Source: Methylocapsa sp. D3K7 (GTDB taxonomy: Bacteria > Pseudomonadota > Alphaproteobacteria > Rhizobiales > Beijerinckiaceae). Taken from it: a DNA stretch of 64,000 nucleotides. The stretch is taken from contig NZ_CP123229.1 of NCBI RefSeq assembly GCF_029855125.1, forward strand, positions 2,108,001 to 2,172,000, written 5' to 3'. This document shows, piece after piece, positions 25,985 through 34,881 of this stretch (position 1 is the first letter of the stretch; each line of letters opens with the position of its first letter). The notes under the pieces were generated by a model that saw only the letters and a program-made list of their open reading frames with translations, was not told the origin of the DNA and made no database searches. The translations under genes and the position numbers were made by a program.

Positions 25985-27067
25985 TTAGACTCCACTGGTC
26001 TTTGTGAATTGCGTATCGGGTGCAGTTACGGATGTTGACATGAGGTTCGCGATCCAGCGCGTCGAGGGATTTTGTTCCCAAATCGTGAAGAGCGCGATTG
26101 TTACGGGAAGTCCGATAAAGGCACCCGGCATGCCCCATAGAAAATCCCATATTAAAAATGCAAACAGCATCACGAAGGGCGAAATTGCAAGAGCATTGCC
26201 TGTCAAAATCGGCTCTACGTAATTACCAATCACAAATTGGATCAGGTACAAGCTTCCGAAAATGATGGCGGCCATCTGCCACGATTCGAATTGCGCGGTT
26301 GCGAAGATCACCGGAAGGACGACAGCGACCAGCGGGCCGACATAGGGAATGTAATTTAACACAAACGATATGACGCCCCATGCGACGGCAAGGTCGAGCC
26401 CGATGGCAAGCGTGAAGATGAAGACCGCCAAGCCCGTCACGGCACTCGCCAGAGTGCGTATGAGCATATATTTCCGGATTTTTTGGGCGATCCGGCCGCT
26501 CGTTTCCAACAAGCTCCAGCCGCTCATTTTCTTGTCTACGGCGATAAGCTTGGATTTGAACTCATCCATTTCCGCCAGGCCGAAGGCCAGAAACAAAAAT
26601 ACGAGAAGAGCAAACCCCATGAGGGAATTGACATACACAGCGATTGTCTGAAACACGCTCGCGAAAGAGAATGACCCCAGGCTTTCCACATCCCCTACAA
26701 AAAGATCTTTCTCCTGGAGCCATAGCGATGTCCGTGCGTACAGGGATTGGAATCGCTCAACATTTGCCAAGCCCCAATGAATAATATCGCTAATACTCCA
26801 AACAATCGCGCCTACGAGAATCATAATGACGAGGAGGGTCAAGAGAATCGTGAGGATGAGCGCAACCGTCTTCCCAAACCTAGCCTCGGCCGCTTTCTGA
26901 AATGGCTCGACAAGAGCCATGGTGAACAGCATGAAGGCAATCGGCTCTAACACGATGCGGCCAAAATAAAGAGCGGCAGAAACGAGAACCACGGCGAAAA
27001 CAGCGACGATGAATCGATTCCGTGCGGCGTCGGTAACAATTCTTACAATGGCCTGCTCATCGCTCAT
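25985..27067 (-). CDS. AI-2E family transporter (PerM/TqsA-like)
   Basis: 360 residues from ATG 27067, with GAGGGGG ideally placed; a longer start at 27121 adds nothing recognisable. The family pattern is clear: N-terminal TM pair 'FIVAVFAVVLVSAALYFGRI', a long soluble segment, then 'FVLNYIPYVGPLVAVVLPVIFA', 'GNYVEPILTGNALAISPFVMLFAFLIWDFLWG' and 'PGAFIGLPVTIALFTIWE'. Members are trimeric permeases linked to autoinducer or ion export; the substrate here is unknown. GC in this gene is lower (about 45-52%) than in the surroundings. Confidence 0.88.
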   Translation of the reverse strand: MSDEQAIVRIVTDAARNRFIVAVFAVVLVSAALYFGRIVLEPIAFMLFTMALVEPFQKAAEARFGKTVALILTILLTLLVIMILVGAIVWSISDIIHWGLANVERFQSLYARTSLWLQEKDLFVGDVESLGSFSFASVFQTIAVYVNSLMGFALLVFLFLAFGLAEMDEFKSKLIAVDKKMSGWSLLETSGRIAQKIRKYMLIRTLASAVTGLAVFIFTLAIGLDLAVAWGVISFVLNYIPYVGPLVAVVLPVIFATAQFESWQMAAIIFGSLYLIQFVIGNYVEPILTGNALAISPFVMLFAFLIWDFLWGMPGAFIGLPVTIALFTIWEQNPSTRWIANLMSTSVTAPDTQFTKTSGV

Positions 27068-27495
27068 TGTGTTGCCCCCTCGGTCATTTGATCCCAACAC
27101 GGGAATGAGATTGCGCCGCAAAATAGCACCGGACTTGCGAAGGGCTCCTGTAAGGTAAAACGACAGCCCCCTTACTCCCTACCGTCCGCAATGACATGGA
27201 ACTACGCGTCATATGACGCCGGAGTGACGATCCGCGTTATATACGCCAGAGTCGGCAATCCGTCCATTATCGCGAAGGTATCCGCTCCTTAAACACCTTC
27301 GAACAGATAACGAAATATTGCTCCGGTCAAATGTTTTGAGTCAAGGCTGAGAACGCGCCATGATCGAGGCGTTGGGACTGGACGCACTGATACAGGGCAC
27401 CACCTCCGCAATCCGCCGCATCGATTTCGGCTTTTCCTTGATGAAGGGCCACGGGGTCACGGCACCTTTTATGTTTGGTGGATTTATGACGCCGA
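27068..27495. other. Intergenic region upstream of the AI-2E gene
   Basis: 428 bp between the AI-2E start and the HD-hydrolase stop. It holds the 14-bp palindrome at 27206. Short readings on both strands near 27341-27577 have no start signal or family resemblance. No convincing RNA gene was seen. Confidence 0.5.
27206..27219. promoter_or_regulatory. 14-bp perfect palindrome, possible operator
   Basis: GCGTCATATGACGC is its own reverse complement. It lies about 140 bp upstream of the AI-2E transporter start, in the promoter-side leader. A dimeric regulator could bind here; no matching regulator gene is next to it. Confidence 0.35.
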
Positions 27496-28212
27496 TTAAT
27501 CCAGAGAGTGAGCGGCTATTCTTTTTTTCAAGTCGGCGATGCACCGCTCGAGATTGACCTTGGCGGCTATGAGCCATTTTCCATTGGTCTCTGCACGGCG
27601 ATAAAGCCGGGCATCCTCTTTGGCAAAATTCTCAAGAATTCGAAGGTGCGCCGAACAAAAGACGATCTCGGGCGCCCAAGAAAACTCCCTTCGAATCCGG
27701 GCAAGGTGGTCGGCGAACTTCTCCCAAGGCGCAGCCAGGGAACTCAAATCCAAATCCAAAAAGAGATCCAGATCTCCGGCAAACCCTGCGTAATAAAATT
27801 TCTCCGCTCGGGCCTGCATATGATTAGTGGTCGCCATGATCATATCATAGACAGCGCCGGCGTCGGGTTGGTTCAGCAATGAGTATCGGCGAAACAACTC
27901 GGCACTGTCATGAACATTGTCATAATCCGAGCGGGGATTGCCATCGTGATTCTGAGTCCGGTACACAGAATCATGCCAAAATGCCGAGATGGCAATAAGG
28001 TCCGGCCGGGCAGCCAGATTAGAGAAAACACTTAACTTTTCGAGCAGGCCGCCGATGTGTTCCCAGGTATGGTAGGCACGGTGAGATTCGCTGTAGCAGG
28101 CATCGAGAACCTCCCATGCGCCCGTCTTATGGCGCGCCTCCAGCGGCATCCAATATTTTTCTTTGATCTCCTCGCGGCGCGGCAGTCCTTGAGAGGGGAT
28201 TAAGCGCTCCAT
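27496..28212 (-). CDS. HD-domain metal-dependent hydrolase
   Basis: 238 residues. The metal-binding pattern is H (in 'YHTWEHIGGLLE', about 47-51), HD in 'SAFWHDSVY' (about 79-80) and a later Asp in 'DNVHDSAELFRRYS', consistent with the HD superfamily of phosphohydrolases. Relatives are often mis-labelled as an NMDA-receptor-like protein. The substrate is unknown. It stands alone between two intergenic gaps. Confidence 0.78.
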   Translation of the reverse strand: MERLIPSQGLPRREEIKEKYWMPLEARHKTGAWEVLDACYSESHRAYHTWEHIGGLLEKLSVFSNLAARPDLIAISAFWHDSVYRTQNHDGNPRSDYDNVHDSAELFRRYSLLNQPDAGAVYDMIMATTNHMQARAEKFYYAGFAGDLDLFLDLDLSSLAAPWEKFADHLARIRREFSWAPEIVFCSAHLRILENFAKEDARLYRRAETNGKWLIAAKVNLERCIADLKKRIAAHSLD

Positions 28213-28562
28213 CGGTCATATTCTCTCTTTTACTGCTGCCTGCCCGGGAGTTAAAAACAAACCTCGATGGCCGTGCACGCGCTTCCGGCGGCGGCCGTTT
28301 CACAGGCCTCGATTTCTGTCATATCTTCACTCCTGTTGTCTGCATGGAATATGCCGAAGCGGGCTTGTGCCAAAGTTTCCGGCGTGGGGATATACCAGTC
28401 CAGGCGAGCCCCCGGATAGAAAAACAGAAACAGAGTTTCAACCCGGTCAATTTGTGTGACCCCGGTCACAGTAACAGATGAGCTTTGGTGCCAATAGTAC
28501 GCGGACCTTGGGAATGCCCCGTCGCATCGGCGTTCACCAAAGTCTCTGGACAGGAGGGCGTC
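28213..28562. other. Intergenic region with an unconvincing minus-strand reading frame
   Basis: 350 bp between the HD gene and the small secreted protein. A minus-strand frame (28251-28589) could encode about 112 residues, but it has no family resemblance and its start overlaps the plus-strand gene. I see no promoter or RNA that I can support. Confidence 0.4.
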
Positions 28563-28841
28563 ATGAAAGCAAATCGAGCCGAATTCCATACCGTTCTGCG
28601 CGCTGCGGCCCCTTTCGCCGCCGGGCTTGCACTCTCTTTTTATGCGACCGCGAGCTTCGCGCTCGTCACCGCCGAGCAGCGGATCGCCTGCACTCCCGAC
28701 GTGTTCAGGCTCTGCAGCTCGGAAATCCCCAATGTCAATAATATAATTGCCTGCATGATGGCCAAAAAGGCCAGCCTCAGCCAGGCTTGCCGGGTCGCAA
28801 TTGACACGGCCATGTCAAAAAAGACGGCTTCAAATGAGTAA
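28563..28841 (+). CDS. Small secreted cysteine-rich protein of unknown function
   Basis: 92 residues from ATG 28563, with CAGGAGGG at ideal distance. The signal peptide is 'APFAAGLALSFYATASFA' (about 15-33). The mature part 'ACTPDVFRLCSSEIPNVNNI', 'CMMAKKASLSQACR' carries four cysteines spaced like small Rhizobiales periplasmic proteins of unknown role. It is on the same strand as, and 51 bp before, the DUF2147 protein. Confidence 0.72.
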   Translation: MKANRAEFHTVLRAAAPFAAGLALSFYATASFALVTAEQRIACTPDVFRLCSSEIPNVNNIIACMMAKKASLSQACRVAIDTAMSKKTASNE

Positions 28842-28892
28842 AAAACCGACGTATCAATCTCGGACAGCATACTCGATCGTCCGGAGGTTCCG

Positions 28893-29711
28893 ATGAAAAC
28901 GCTCGGATTGGCCATGGCCATCGCTTTGCTGGGCGGCGCCGTCCACGCTGGTACCGTATTCGAAATCCCGATCAATGGAGGAACTGCCCGGATTCAGCTT
29001 GATGACAACTGCGAAGAGTCGATGTGTGCATCGCTATCCTGGACAGGCAATGACGGGCGCCAAGATCATAAGGAACGCAATCGCAAGGAGCGCGCCAAGC
29101 CGTCCACTACCTTGGACACGGAGCCATCCGCCAACGGGACGCCGGCCGCTCTCTCCCCCACGCCTGGCAACGCCCCGGAACCGGGCGCCAAAGCTCCCCC
29201 GGCAACTTCTCCAGCGGCGGCCGCAAGCGGCGGCCCAGCGGTAAGCGAGCGTGTCGAAGAACGGCCCGTGATGGTCAGCGGGGAGCCCGATGCGAATGGC
29301 GCGCCCGCCCCTGTTTTGGCGCCCGCCGCCAAAGCCGCCAGCAAGCCAAGCGCCATCAAGGCGGCGGCGAGCCCTGTCGGCGAGTGGCTGGTCGAGGATG
29401 GTGATGCGCGGATCCGCATCCAAGAATGCGGAAACAATTTGTGTGGTGTCGTCTCCGCCGCGAAAAATGCGCAAGACACGGATCGCAAGAATCCCAATCC
29501 TGAACTGCGCCATCGGCCCATCCTTGGAATGCCGGTGCTGCTTGATATGAAGCCCGCCAAAGGCAACCATTGGGAGGGCCAGATCTACAATGCAAAGGAT
29601 GGACAAACCTATACAGCCAACATCTCCTTGAACGACCCGCAGAGGCTGCGAGTCGAAGGGTGTGTGTTCGGTTTTCTATGCGGCGGCCAGAACTGGACCC
29701 GCGTAAACTAA
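28893..29711 (+). CDS. DUF2147-domain secreted protein with long Ala/Pro-rich linker
   Basis: 272 residues. A signal peptide (cleavage near residue 19, VHAGT) and a short Cys-containing N-terminal module ('DDNCEESMCASL', around 37-48) are followed by an Ala/Pro-rich linker (about 60-158). The DUF2147 domain sits at 160-272: 'PVGEWLVEDGDARIRIQECG', 'DTDRKNPN', 'WEGQIYNAKDGQTYTANISL'. DUF2147 proteins are small periplasmic beta-sheet proteins of about 110 residues; here the domain sits behind an extra N-terminal module. CGGAGG precedes ATG 28893. Confidence 0.8.
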   Translation: MKTLGLAMAIALLGGAVHAGTVFEIPINGGTARIQLDDNCEESMCASLSWTGNDGRQDHKERNRKERAKPSTTLDTEPSANGTPAALSPTPGNAPEPGAKAPPATSPAAAASGGPAVSERVEERPVMVSGEPDANGAPAPVLAPAAKAASKPSAIKAAASPVGEWLVEDGDARIRIQECGNNLCGVVSAAKNAQDTDRKNPNPELRHRPILGMPVLLDMKPAKGNHWEGQIYNAKDGQTYTANISLNDPQRLRVEGCVFGFLCGGQNWTRVN

Positions 29712-30071
29712 GAGCGGCTGGGCGCCTGGCGGGTGCGCGCAAAGACGGCAGGCGAGCGTTTCACGTGGAAATTCATTCCAGGCGGAGCCTCTATCCCAGA
29801 GCGGGAACGCCCCCTGTCTGTGCGCATCGGCACCGAACAGTCATTATGTTTGCCCTATGAACATATATAATGAATGAGACGGTGGAGGCGGTTTCGTCAC
29901 GGCCAGCCAAAGTACTGAAGGAAAAGCCGTGAACCTCACCGCCTCAGCAGCGGGGGTACGTTATGAAGTGCCGCCTTCTGTTGCGCCTGCGGTTTAATAG
30001 GCGTAAACTTGGTTTTTTAAAGTATTTTTATTATCTCTCCTGTGCCTCCGGCAGCTGGAATTGCGAGCGTG
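29712..30071. other. Intergenic region upstream of the caspase-like gene
   Basis: 360 bp. It holds a TATAAT hexamer (29866-29871) without a clear -35, an imperfect hairpin (29885-29945) and an AT-rich tract (30010-30035) just before the caspase-like gene. No open reading frame of interest was found. Confidence 0.45.
29885..29945. other. Imperfect hairpin in the leader of the caspase-like gene
   Basis: GAGGCGGT...TCACGG (29885-29902) pairs with CCGTGA...ACCGCCTC (29927-29945) around a 24-nt loop. It may be an mRNA leader structure or terminator-like element; there is no T-run. Confidence 0.35.
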
Positions 30072-32579
30072 GTGAAGAAGATTTCAACCATTGCCGTGCG
30101 ATTTTTAGGCGTATTGGTTATGACCTTTTGGGTCGGAACCGCGCTGGCGGATAAGCGCGTCGCTCTCATTATAGGAAATAGCCAATACGCGCATCTTTCG
30201 CCCAAGCTCGTTAATCCAGCCAACGATGCTCATGATATTGCTCAAGCTTTGGGAAGCATTGGGTTCGAGGTCATCCTGAGGACTGATCTTGGTCAGGGCG
30301 AATTTGAGCACGCGCTTGCCGAATTCGCGCGCAAAGCGACGGACGCTGACACGGCACTCTTTTTTTATGCTGGCCATGGTCTCCAAAACAAAGGGAGGAA
30401 CTATTTTCTTCCAACGGACATCGAGGTCCAGGACGCCGTCGACGTCGAATACCGGGCCATAGATCAGGGCCACATATTGAGCGCGGTTGAGCGCGCGAAA
30501 GGCGTAAAAGTCGTCATTCTCGATGCCTGCCGTGACAATCCTCTCGCAAGGCAGCTCATCGCGACCCGCAGTTGGGGCGGAGGTGGCGAAACGCACGGGT
30601 TGGCGCGCATCGATAACGCGGAGGATACGATCGTCGCCTATGCGACCGCGCCAGACCATGTCGCCAATGACGGGGAGGGCCGAAACAGCCCGTTCACGGC
30701 AGCCCTCCTCAACCGCATCAAGGAACCTGGCCTTGAAATTACAACGATGTTCCGCCGCGTCGCCAATGATGTTTACGAGCGGACTAAGGGAACTCAGCAT
30801 CCCGAGGTGACGACCTCGCTGCGCACCGACTACTATTTGAATCCAAGCGAAAGCGACAGCGCCGCTTGGAGCCGCGTCCGTGATTCGACCGATCCGGCCG
30901 ATTTTATAGAATTCATCCGCAAATTCCCGGCATCGCCGTTTGCGCGTGAAGCGCAATTTCGTATTGACCTTTTTGAACGCATTCGCCGCGAAAATGCGGA
31001 GACAGCGAAGAGGGAGCGTGACCGTATCGCCTTGGAGGCCGAACAGAAACGGCACGCCGAGGAAGCCAAGAAAGAATCCGAGCGCAGCGCCCTCGAAGCC
31101 GAGCAAAAACGCCACGCCGAGGAAGCCAAGAAAGAAGCCGAGCGCAGCGCCCTCGAAGCCGAGCAAAAACGCCACGCCGAGGAAGCCAAGAAAGAAGCCG
31201 AGCGCAGCGCCCTCGAGGCCGAGCAAAAACGCCGCGCCGAGGAAGCAAAGAAAGAAGCCGAGCGCAGCGTCCTTGAGGCCGAGCAAAAACGGCAGGCAGA
31301 GGAAGCCAAGAAGGAAGCCGAACTCATCGCCCAACAGAAAAACGAAGCGGCACGCTTGGAAATGGAAAAGGCCGCCGCTCTACGCCGCGAAGCCGAGCGG
31401 CTGCAAGCCGAAAACCGCGCCGCCGCGGAGCGCGCCAAAGTCGCGGCGCTCGAGGAGGAAAATCGCAAGACTCAAGAGCTGGAGCGGGAAAAACAGCGTA
31501 TCGCTGGAATTTGCACGGGTGACCTGGCCAAATTGAAGGGTTTCACGGCGGCACAGCAAACCCCAGCCATCCAAAATTTGGCGAAGGAGTCGGCTTGTCC
31601 GACGATCCAGCCCGCCATCCAGACCGCTTTGCGTGAGGTGACCCGGGCGATCAAACAGGCTTGCGACGCGGATCGCAAGACCCTTACCTCGCTCAAGGGT
31701 TCCGATATCGAATCTCTCAAAAGCGCGGCGGGACGTATGAGCTGCGAACCGGTTCGTACCGAGGCGCAGCAGCGTGTCGCCAAATTTGAGGACGATATGC
31801 GGCGCGAGCAATCCGTTTGCGCGGACGAAAAGACAAAATTGGGCGCGATCGATGCGAGCGCGGCTGGGGCGCGCCAGCAATTGGTTGAGTTTTCGGCGCA
31901 TGCCGCGTGCCCGTCTCTCCGTACCGAAATCACTGGCAACATCAAAAAAATTGAGGCGCGGGTGACGGAGGCACAAACCGAATTGACCCGGCTCGGCTGT
32001 TATAATGCGCCGGTCAACGGCAAATTTGATGAGGCAACCAAAGCATCTTTGACGCTTTATCACACCAAGAAGGGTTCCCTGGCGGATAATGATCACCTCA
32101 CGGACGGCCTTCTCTCCGAATTGAAGCAGCAAAACCTTGCCTTGTGCCCCCCGGCGCAACCCGCGGCGCCAGCTGTCGCAATGCCAAGCAAGAAGGAAGA
32201 GGTGGCTCCGCCCAAACAGCAAACGATTGAGCACGCCAAGCGGGAGGAAGAGGCTCGCCCAGAGCGTCCCCGGCAGAAGATCGAGACCGGCGCGAAGGAA
32301 GAAGAGCCAGCTGCCAAGCCATCCAGACGGCATAGGGTTCACGATGCCGTACGGGAAGAAGAACCCGCTGAACCGGCGCCGAGACACAGGATACGGAGAG
32401 CCGAGCGGGAAGAAGCGCCGGCGCCACGGGTCCATCAAAGGCCGCATCCGTCCTATGCCAGCGAACGGCCCAAATCTTATGCCGTCCAGAGAGTAAGACG
32501 CGCCCCAAGCATGCCCATGAGTTCGACGGCGACGTCCGGTTCGGGACATAGCGGCGCAACTGTTGGCGTGGGTTTTTAA
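30072..32579 (+). CDS. Caspase-fold (peptidase C14) protein with coiled-coil repeat region
   Basis: About 835 residues from GTG 30072 (GTG 30042 or 30069 possible). A signal peptide (about 1-26) precedes a caspase-like domain. Its catalytic His lies in 'FFYAGHGLQ' (about 102) and Cys in 'ILDACRDNP' (about 153), so the active site looks intact. Residues 310-500 form a charged coiled coil with five 20-residue repeats (ALEAEQKRxAEEAKKEAERS). Beyond it are a short peptidoglycan-binding-like motif ('GCYNAPVNGKFDEATKASL') and a basic Pro-rich tail. It is probably a periplasmic orthocaspase; substrate and partners are unknown. Confidence 0.85.
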   Translation: MKKISTIAVRFLGVLVMTFWVGTALADKRVALIIGNSQYAHLSPKLVNPANDAHDIAQALGSIGFEVILRTDLGQGEFEHALAEFARKATDADTALFFYAGHGLQNKGRNYFLPTDIEVQDAVDVEYRAIDQGHILSAVERAKGVKVVILDACRDNPLARQLIATRSWGGGGETHGLARIDNAEDTIVAYATAPDHVANDGEGRNSPFTAALLNRIKEPGLEITTMFRRVANDVYERTKGTQHPEVTTSLRTDYYLNPSESDSAAWSRVRDSTDPADFIEFIRKFPASPFAREAQFRIDLFERIRRENAETAKRERDRIALEAEQKRHAEEAKKESERSALEAEQKRHAEEAKKEAERSALEAEQKRHAEEAKKEAERSALEAEQKRRAEEAKKEAERSVLEAEQKRQAEEAKKEAELIAQQKNEAARLEMEKAAALRREAERLQAENRAAAERAKVAALEEENRKTQELEREKQRIAGICTGDLAKLKGFTAAQQTPAIQNLAKESACPTIQPAIQTALREVTRAIKQACDADRKTLTSLKGSDIESLKSAAGRMSCEPVRTEAQQRVAKFEDDMRREQSVCADEKTKLGAIDASAAGARQQLVEFSAHAACPSLRTEITGNIKKIEARVTEAQTELTRLGCYNAPVNGKFDEATKASLTLYHTKKGSLADNDHLTDGLLSELKQQNLALCPPAQPAAPAVAMPSKKEEVAPPKQQTIEHAKREEEARPERPRQKIETGAKEEEPAAKPSRRHRVHDAVREEEPAEPAPRHRIRRAEREEAPAPRVHQRPHPSYASERPKSYAVQRVRRAPSMPMSSTATSGSGHSGATVGVGF
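31021..31320 (+). repeat. Five tandem copies of a 60-bp coding repeat
   Basis: Units begin at 31021, 31081, 31141, 31201 and 31261. Units 2 and 3 are identical over 60 bp and the others differ at a few positions. The repeat is in frame (20 residues) and encodes the heptad-like coiled coil of the caspase-fold protein. Such arrays expand and contract by slippage. Confidence 0.95.
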
Positions 32580-32804
32580 GAGCAGTTCCCCGGTTGGACA
32601 AGGCCCCCGAACCTGCCTAGCCAGAGGACACCGCAGACCGGCGTAACCAATTCGCTCGCCATTCAATACCGCTACGCAGGATAAAGATCTTAGGTTCGGC
32701 TGAGTTCCGCCGTTGTTGTGTCTCAACCCATCCGCGAATTTTCGTCGTGTCGGTGCGGATTGGCGGTGAGACTCCTCAGTGAGACGCAGGTTTCGCTTGT
32801 CGCG

Positions 32805-32825
32805 CACGGCGGGCCCGCCGCCGTG
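32805..32825. other. GC-rich 8-bp hairpin
   Basis: CACGGCGG pairs perfectly with CCGCCGTG around a 5-nt loop. It has no T-run on the plus strand. It sits just beyond the porin terminator and could stop read-through from the plus strand. Confidence 0.4.
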
Positions 32826-32830
32826 GCCAC

Positions 32831-32869
32831 AAAAAAATCGGCCTGGAACGGCGAGCGTTCCGGGCCGAT
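32831..32869 (-). terminator. Intrinsic terminator of the double-barrel porin gene
   Basis: A 14-bp stem with one G-U pair (32837-32850 with 32856-32869, 5-nt loop) is followed on the minus strand by seven T residues (complement of 32831-32837). It lies 20 bp after the porin stop. Confidence 0.85.
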
Positions 32870-32889
32870 GGTACTTTTGATACCGAGGT

Positions 32890-34881
32890 CTAATATTTTG
32901 CGACGACGGCGGCGGGCTCACCGAATCCGGTAAAACGGTAGTTCAAACCGATGGTGGAGATCCAGCCGCTGCGGCTAATGTTTGCCCCTGCCGGCGCCAG
33001 GCTGTTAAATGCATAGTGTGCGCTTCCGAGATTAAAGTAGCTTGTTTCCGCCTTGACCGACCAATTATCAGTCAAGCCGAGTTCGCTGCCGCCGCCGACG
33101 GTCCAACCGATGTCGGTGCGCGTCGTGCCTTGCGAAGGGCAACCGGGATTAAGAATGCCGCCTGCGCCAACGAACGGTATGACGGTCTGGCTATCGGTGT
33201 TGCAGCGTCCTTGCGCCCGGGTCTCAGCGATGGCCAAGCCTCCCTTCGCATACCACAGGACCCGGTCTGGATAGGTGTAACCGATCCGGCCTGTCACCGT
33301 GTACAGCGAATTCACGCCGAATTCACAGTTGAAGAAGAAACCGTTCGGGCAGGCACGAGATCCATGCGCATTGGTCCAGCCAGCATCCCCTTCGACGCCG
33401 AAGACCCACTTATCATATTGATAGTTGTAGCCCACCTGGCCCCCAGGGAGGATTCCGGCGAAGCGAGGGTAGGTTTTGGTGCCGATGCCCGTGAACGTCC
33501 AATTGGTATAGCCCCAATCAACGCCAAGTGAGGGCCCAACATAGAAACCGGTCCAATTATAGACAGGAATGACGACAGGTGCCCCTGGGACATCGGCGCT
33601 GCGCCCGGTGAAGACGGGGTGAGACGAACTCAATTGGTAACGAATCCCGCCATTCATGCTCCAGCCGTCGATATGATCGCCTGTCCGGTAGTCACCGCGA
33701 ACATAGGCAAGCCATCCGGTGTTGGGAATGAGAGCCACAACACCGAGGCCGAATTGGCCATAGGTCCCAATGTTGGTAGCGGAGAGATTTCCGCCCAAAA
33801 AGCCGTTAACGCCGACTTGGGGGAATTGGGTCGCGAGCGTTGCGCTATTGTTGCCCTGGAATTCCCGAAAGCCGCTCACCGTGACGAAAGGCTGCAGCAC
33901 CCAATCAGGCGTGCTGAAGCTCGTTCCTACCCGCAAACTCACGCGACCGAGCGCGCTATAGATATTGTTGATATAAACCGTGCCAGGGGGCGCGGTACCA
34001 GCGCTTTGCGCCAAAGCAAATGTCCCGGAGGTACTCAAAGGATCGATGGAGACATCCGACCAGAGGAAGCCTGCGGAGGGCTCGATAAACCAAGTATCCG
34101 CAAAGCCGTAATTGTAACCAATATTGCCGTTTATCGAGATGCCGCGCGCGTCGAGATTCTGACCGAACAAGCCATTTGAAGTGTCCGAAAGCTTGTTCTG
34201 ATAGTAATTCCACCGGACCTGGCCGTCGAGGAAGAACCCGCCCTTGGTGATCGCACCATAAAGTCCGACGAACGGAACCTGCAAAGTGTCGTTGAAGGTG
34301 CCCCCGGTGGCCGAATCGTTGGCGTTGGCGCCCAAATACCCGAGCGTGGACCCACCATGAATATTCCATCCGTTGTAGTTCAATAGGGAGGTGTCGGTGC
34401 CGATCTGGACGCCAGAAAAACTTAGCTTCGTCGTCGTGTTGCAGTTGGCGCTTCCAGAAAGCGGGTTTCCGTTCAACGAAAAGGTCGACGTCGATGTGCT
34501 TTTGAAGTCCGTCTGACCGCCAATGCCGCGGGCCCAGACACCGCCGCCCAATTGGTCAGGTTCCGGATTCGGCGGGCTGCCGATAAACGCCGAGGATTGG
34601 CTCAGAAAGGCGGTGTTGGCGGCGTCGATCGCCGAGACGAGGGAATTGATCGACCCACCGGAGGCAAAGGGCAGTAGATTGGTGGCCGGCGTACCTTCGC
34701 CGCCAAGAAAAAGAGGTTGGACAGATGAGGTGCAGGGCGTCTGCGCCGCAACCGGCGTCGCTAGCGCCGCCGCGACGGCGAAGCCGCTGACGATCGCGCC
34801 GATACGTACCGCTTGAGCCAATCCCTTGTTAGCGGCCACGCTCGCTGGAGCGGATTTGGCGCCCAAAAGTTGCTTAGTCAT
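32890..34881 (-). CDS. Double beta-barrel outer-membrane protein (autotransporter-type barrel plus Omp31-like barrel)
   Basis: 663 residues from ATG 34881, with GGGGGTGAAACA upstream. A signal peptide (about 1-46, ending PVAAQ) is followed by a first beta-rich region (about 110-420) resembling an autotransporter beta-domain ('GVWARGIGG', 'GYLGANANDS', 'GFFLDGQVRWNYY', 'IEPSAGFLW', 'YVRGDYRTGDH'). A second region (about 441-663) opens with YNWTGFYVGPSLG, the Omp25/Omp31 signature, and ends 'STIGLNYRF'. Each part is the size of a complete barrel, so the protein may be a fusion of two outer-membrane barrels. No passenger domain of note is present. It is followed by a strong terminator. Confidence 0.85.
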   Translation of the reverse strand: MTKQLLGAKSAPASVAANKGLAQAVRIGAIVSGFAVAAALATPVAAQTPCTSSVQPLFLGGEGTPATNLLPFASGGSINSLVSAIDAANTAFLSQSSAFIGSPPNPEPDQLGGGVWARGIGGQTDFKSTSTSTFSLNGNPLSGSANCNTTTKLSFSGVQIGTDTSLLNYNGWNIHGGSTLGYLGANANDSATGGTFNDTLQVPFVGLYGAITKGGFFLDGQVRWNYYQNKLSDTSNGLFGQNLDARGISINGNIGYNYGFADTWFIEPSAGFLWSDVSIDPLSTSGTFALAQSAGTAPPGTVYINNIYSALGRVSLRVGTSFSTPDWVLQPFVTVSGFREFQGNNSATLATQFPQVGVNGFLGGNLSATNIGTYGQFGLGVVALIPNTGWLAYVRGDYRTGDHIDGWSMNGGIRYQLSSSHPVFTGRSADVPGAPVVIPVYNWTGFYVGPSLGVDWGYTNWTFTGIGTKTYPRFAGILPGGQVGYNYQYDKWVFGVEGDAGWTNAHGSRACPNGFFFNCEFGVNSLYTVTGRIGYTYPDRVLWYAKGGLAIAETRAQGRCNTDSQTVIPFVGAGGILNPGCPSQGTTRTDIGWTVGGGSELGLTDNWSVKAETSYFNLGSAHYAFNSLAPAGANISRSGWISTIGLNYRFTGFGEPAAVVAKY

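Larger units (their letters stand above)
32580..32889. other. Convergent intergenic region with two hairpins
   Basis: 310 bp between the stops of the caspase-like gene and the double-barrel porin. It contains the GC-rich hairpin at 32805 and the intrinsic terminator at 32831. No gene was seen. Confidence 0.6.

Noticed and set aside
28251..28589. 112-residue minus-strand frame
   Set aside because: No ribosome-binding site or family, and it overlaps a plus-strand gene with an ideal ribosome-binding site and signal peptide.
31021..31320. Regular 60-bp repeats as a possible CRISPR array
   Set aside because: Repeats are contiguous with no spacers, in frame, and encode a coiled coil.
30105..31334. 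409-residue minus-strand frame inside the caspase-like gene
   Set aside because: It is the antisense shadow of a repeat-rich coding region, with Leu/Phe-repeat composition created by the complement of the Glu/Lys/Ala repeat.
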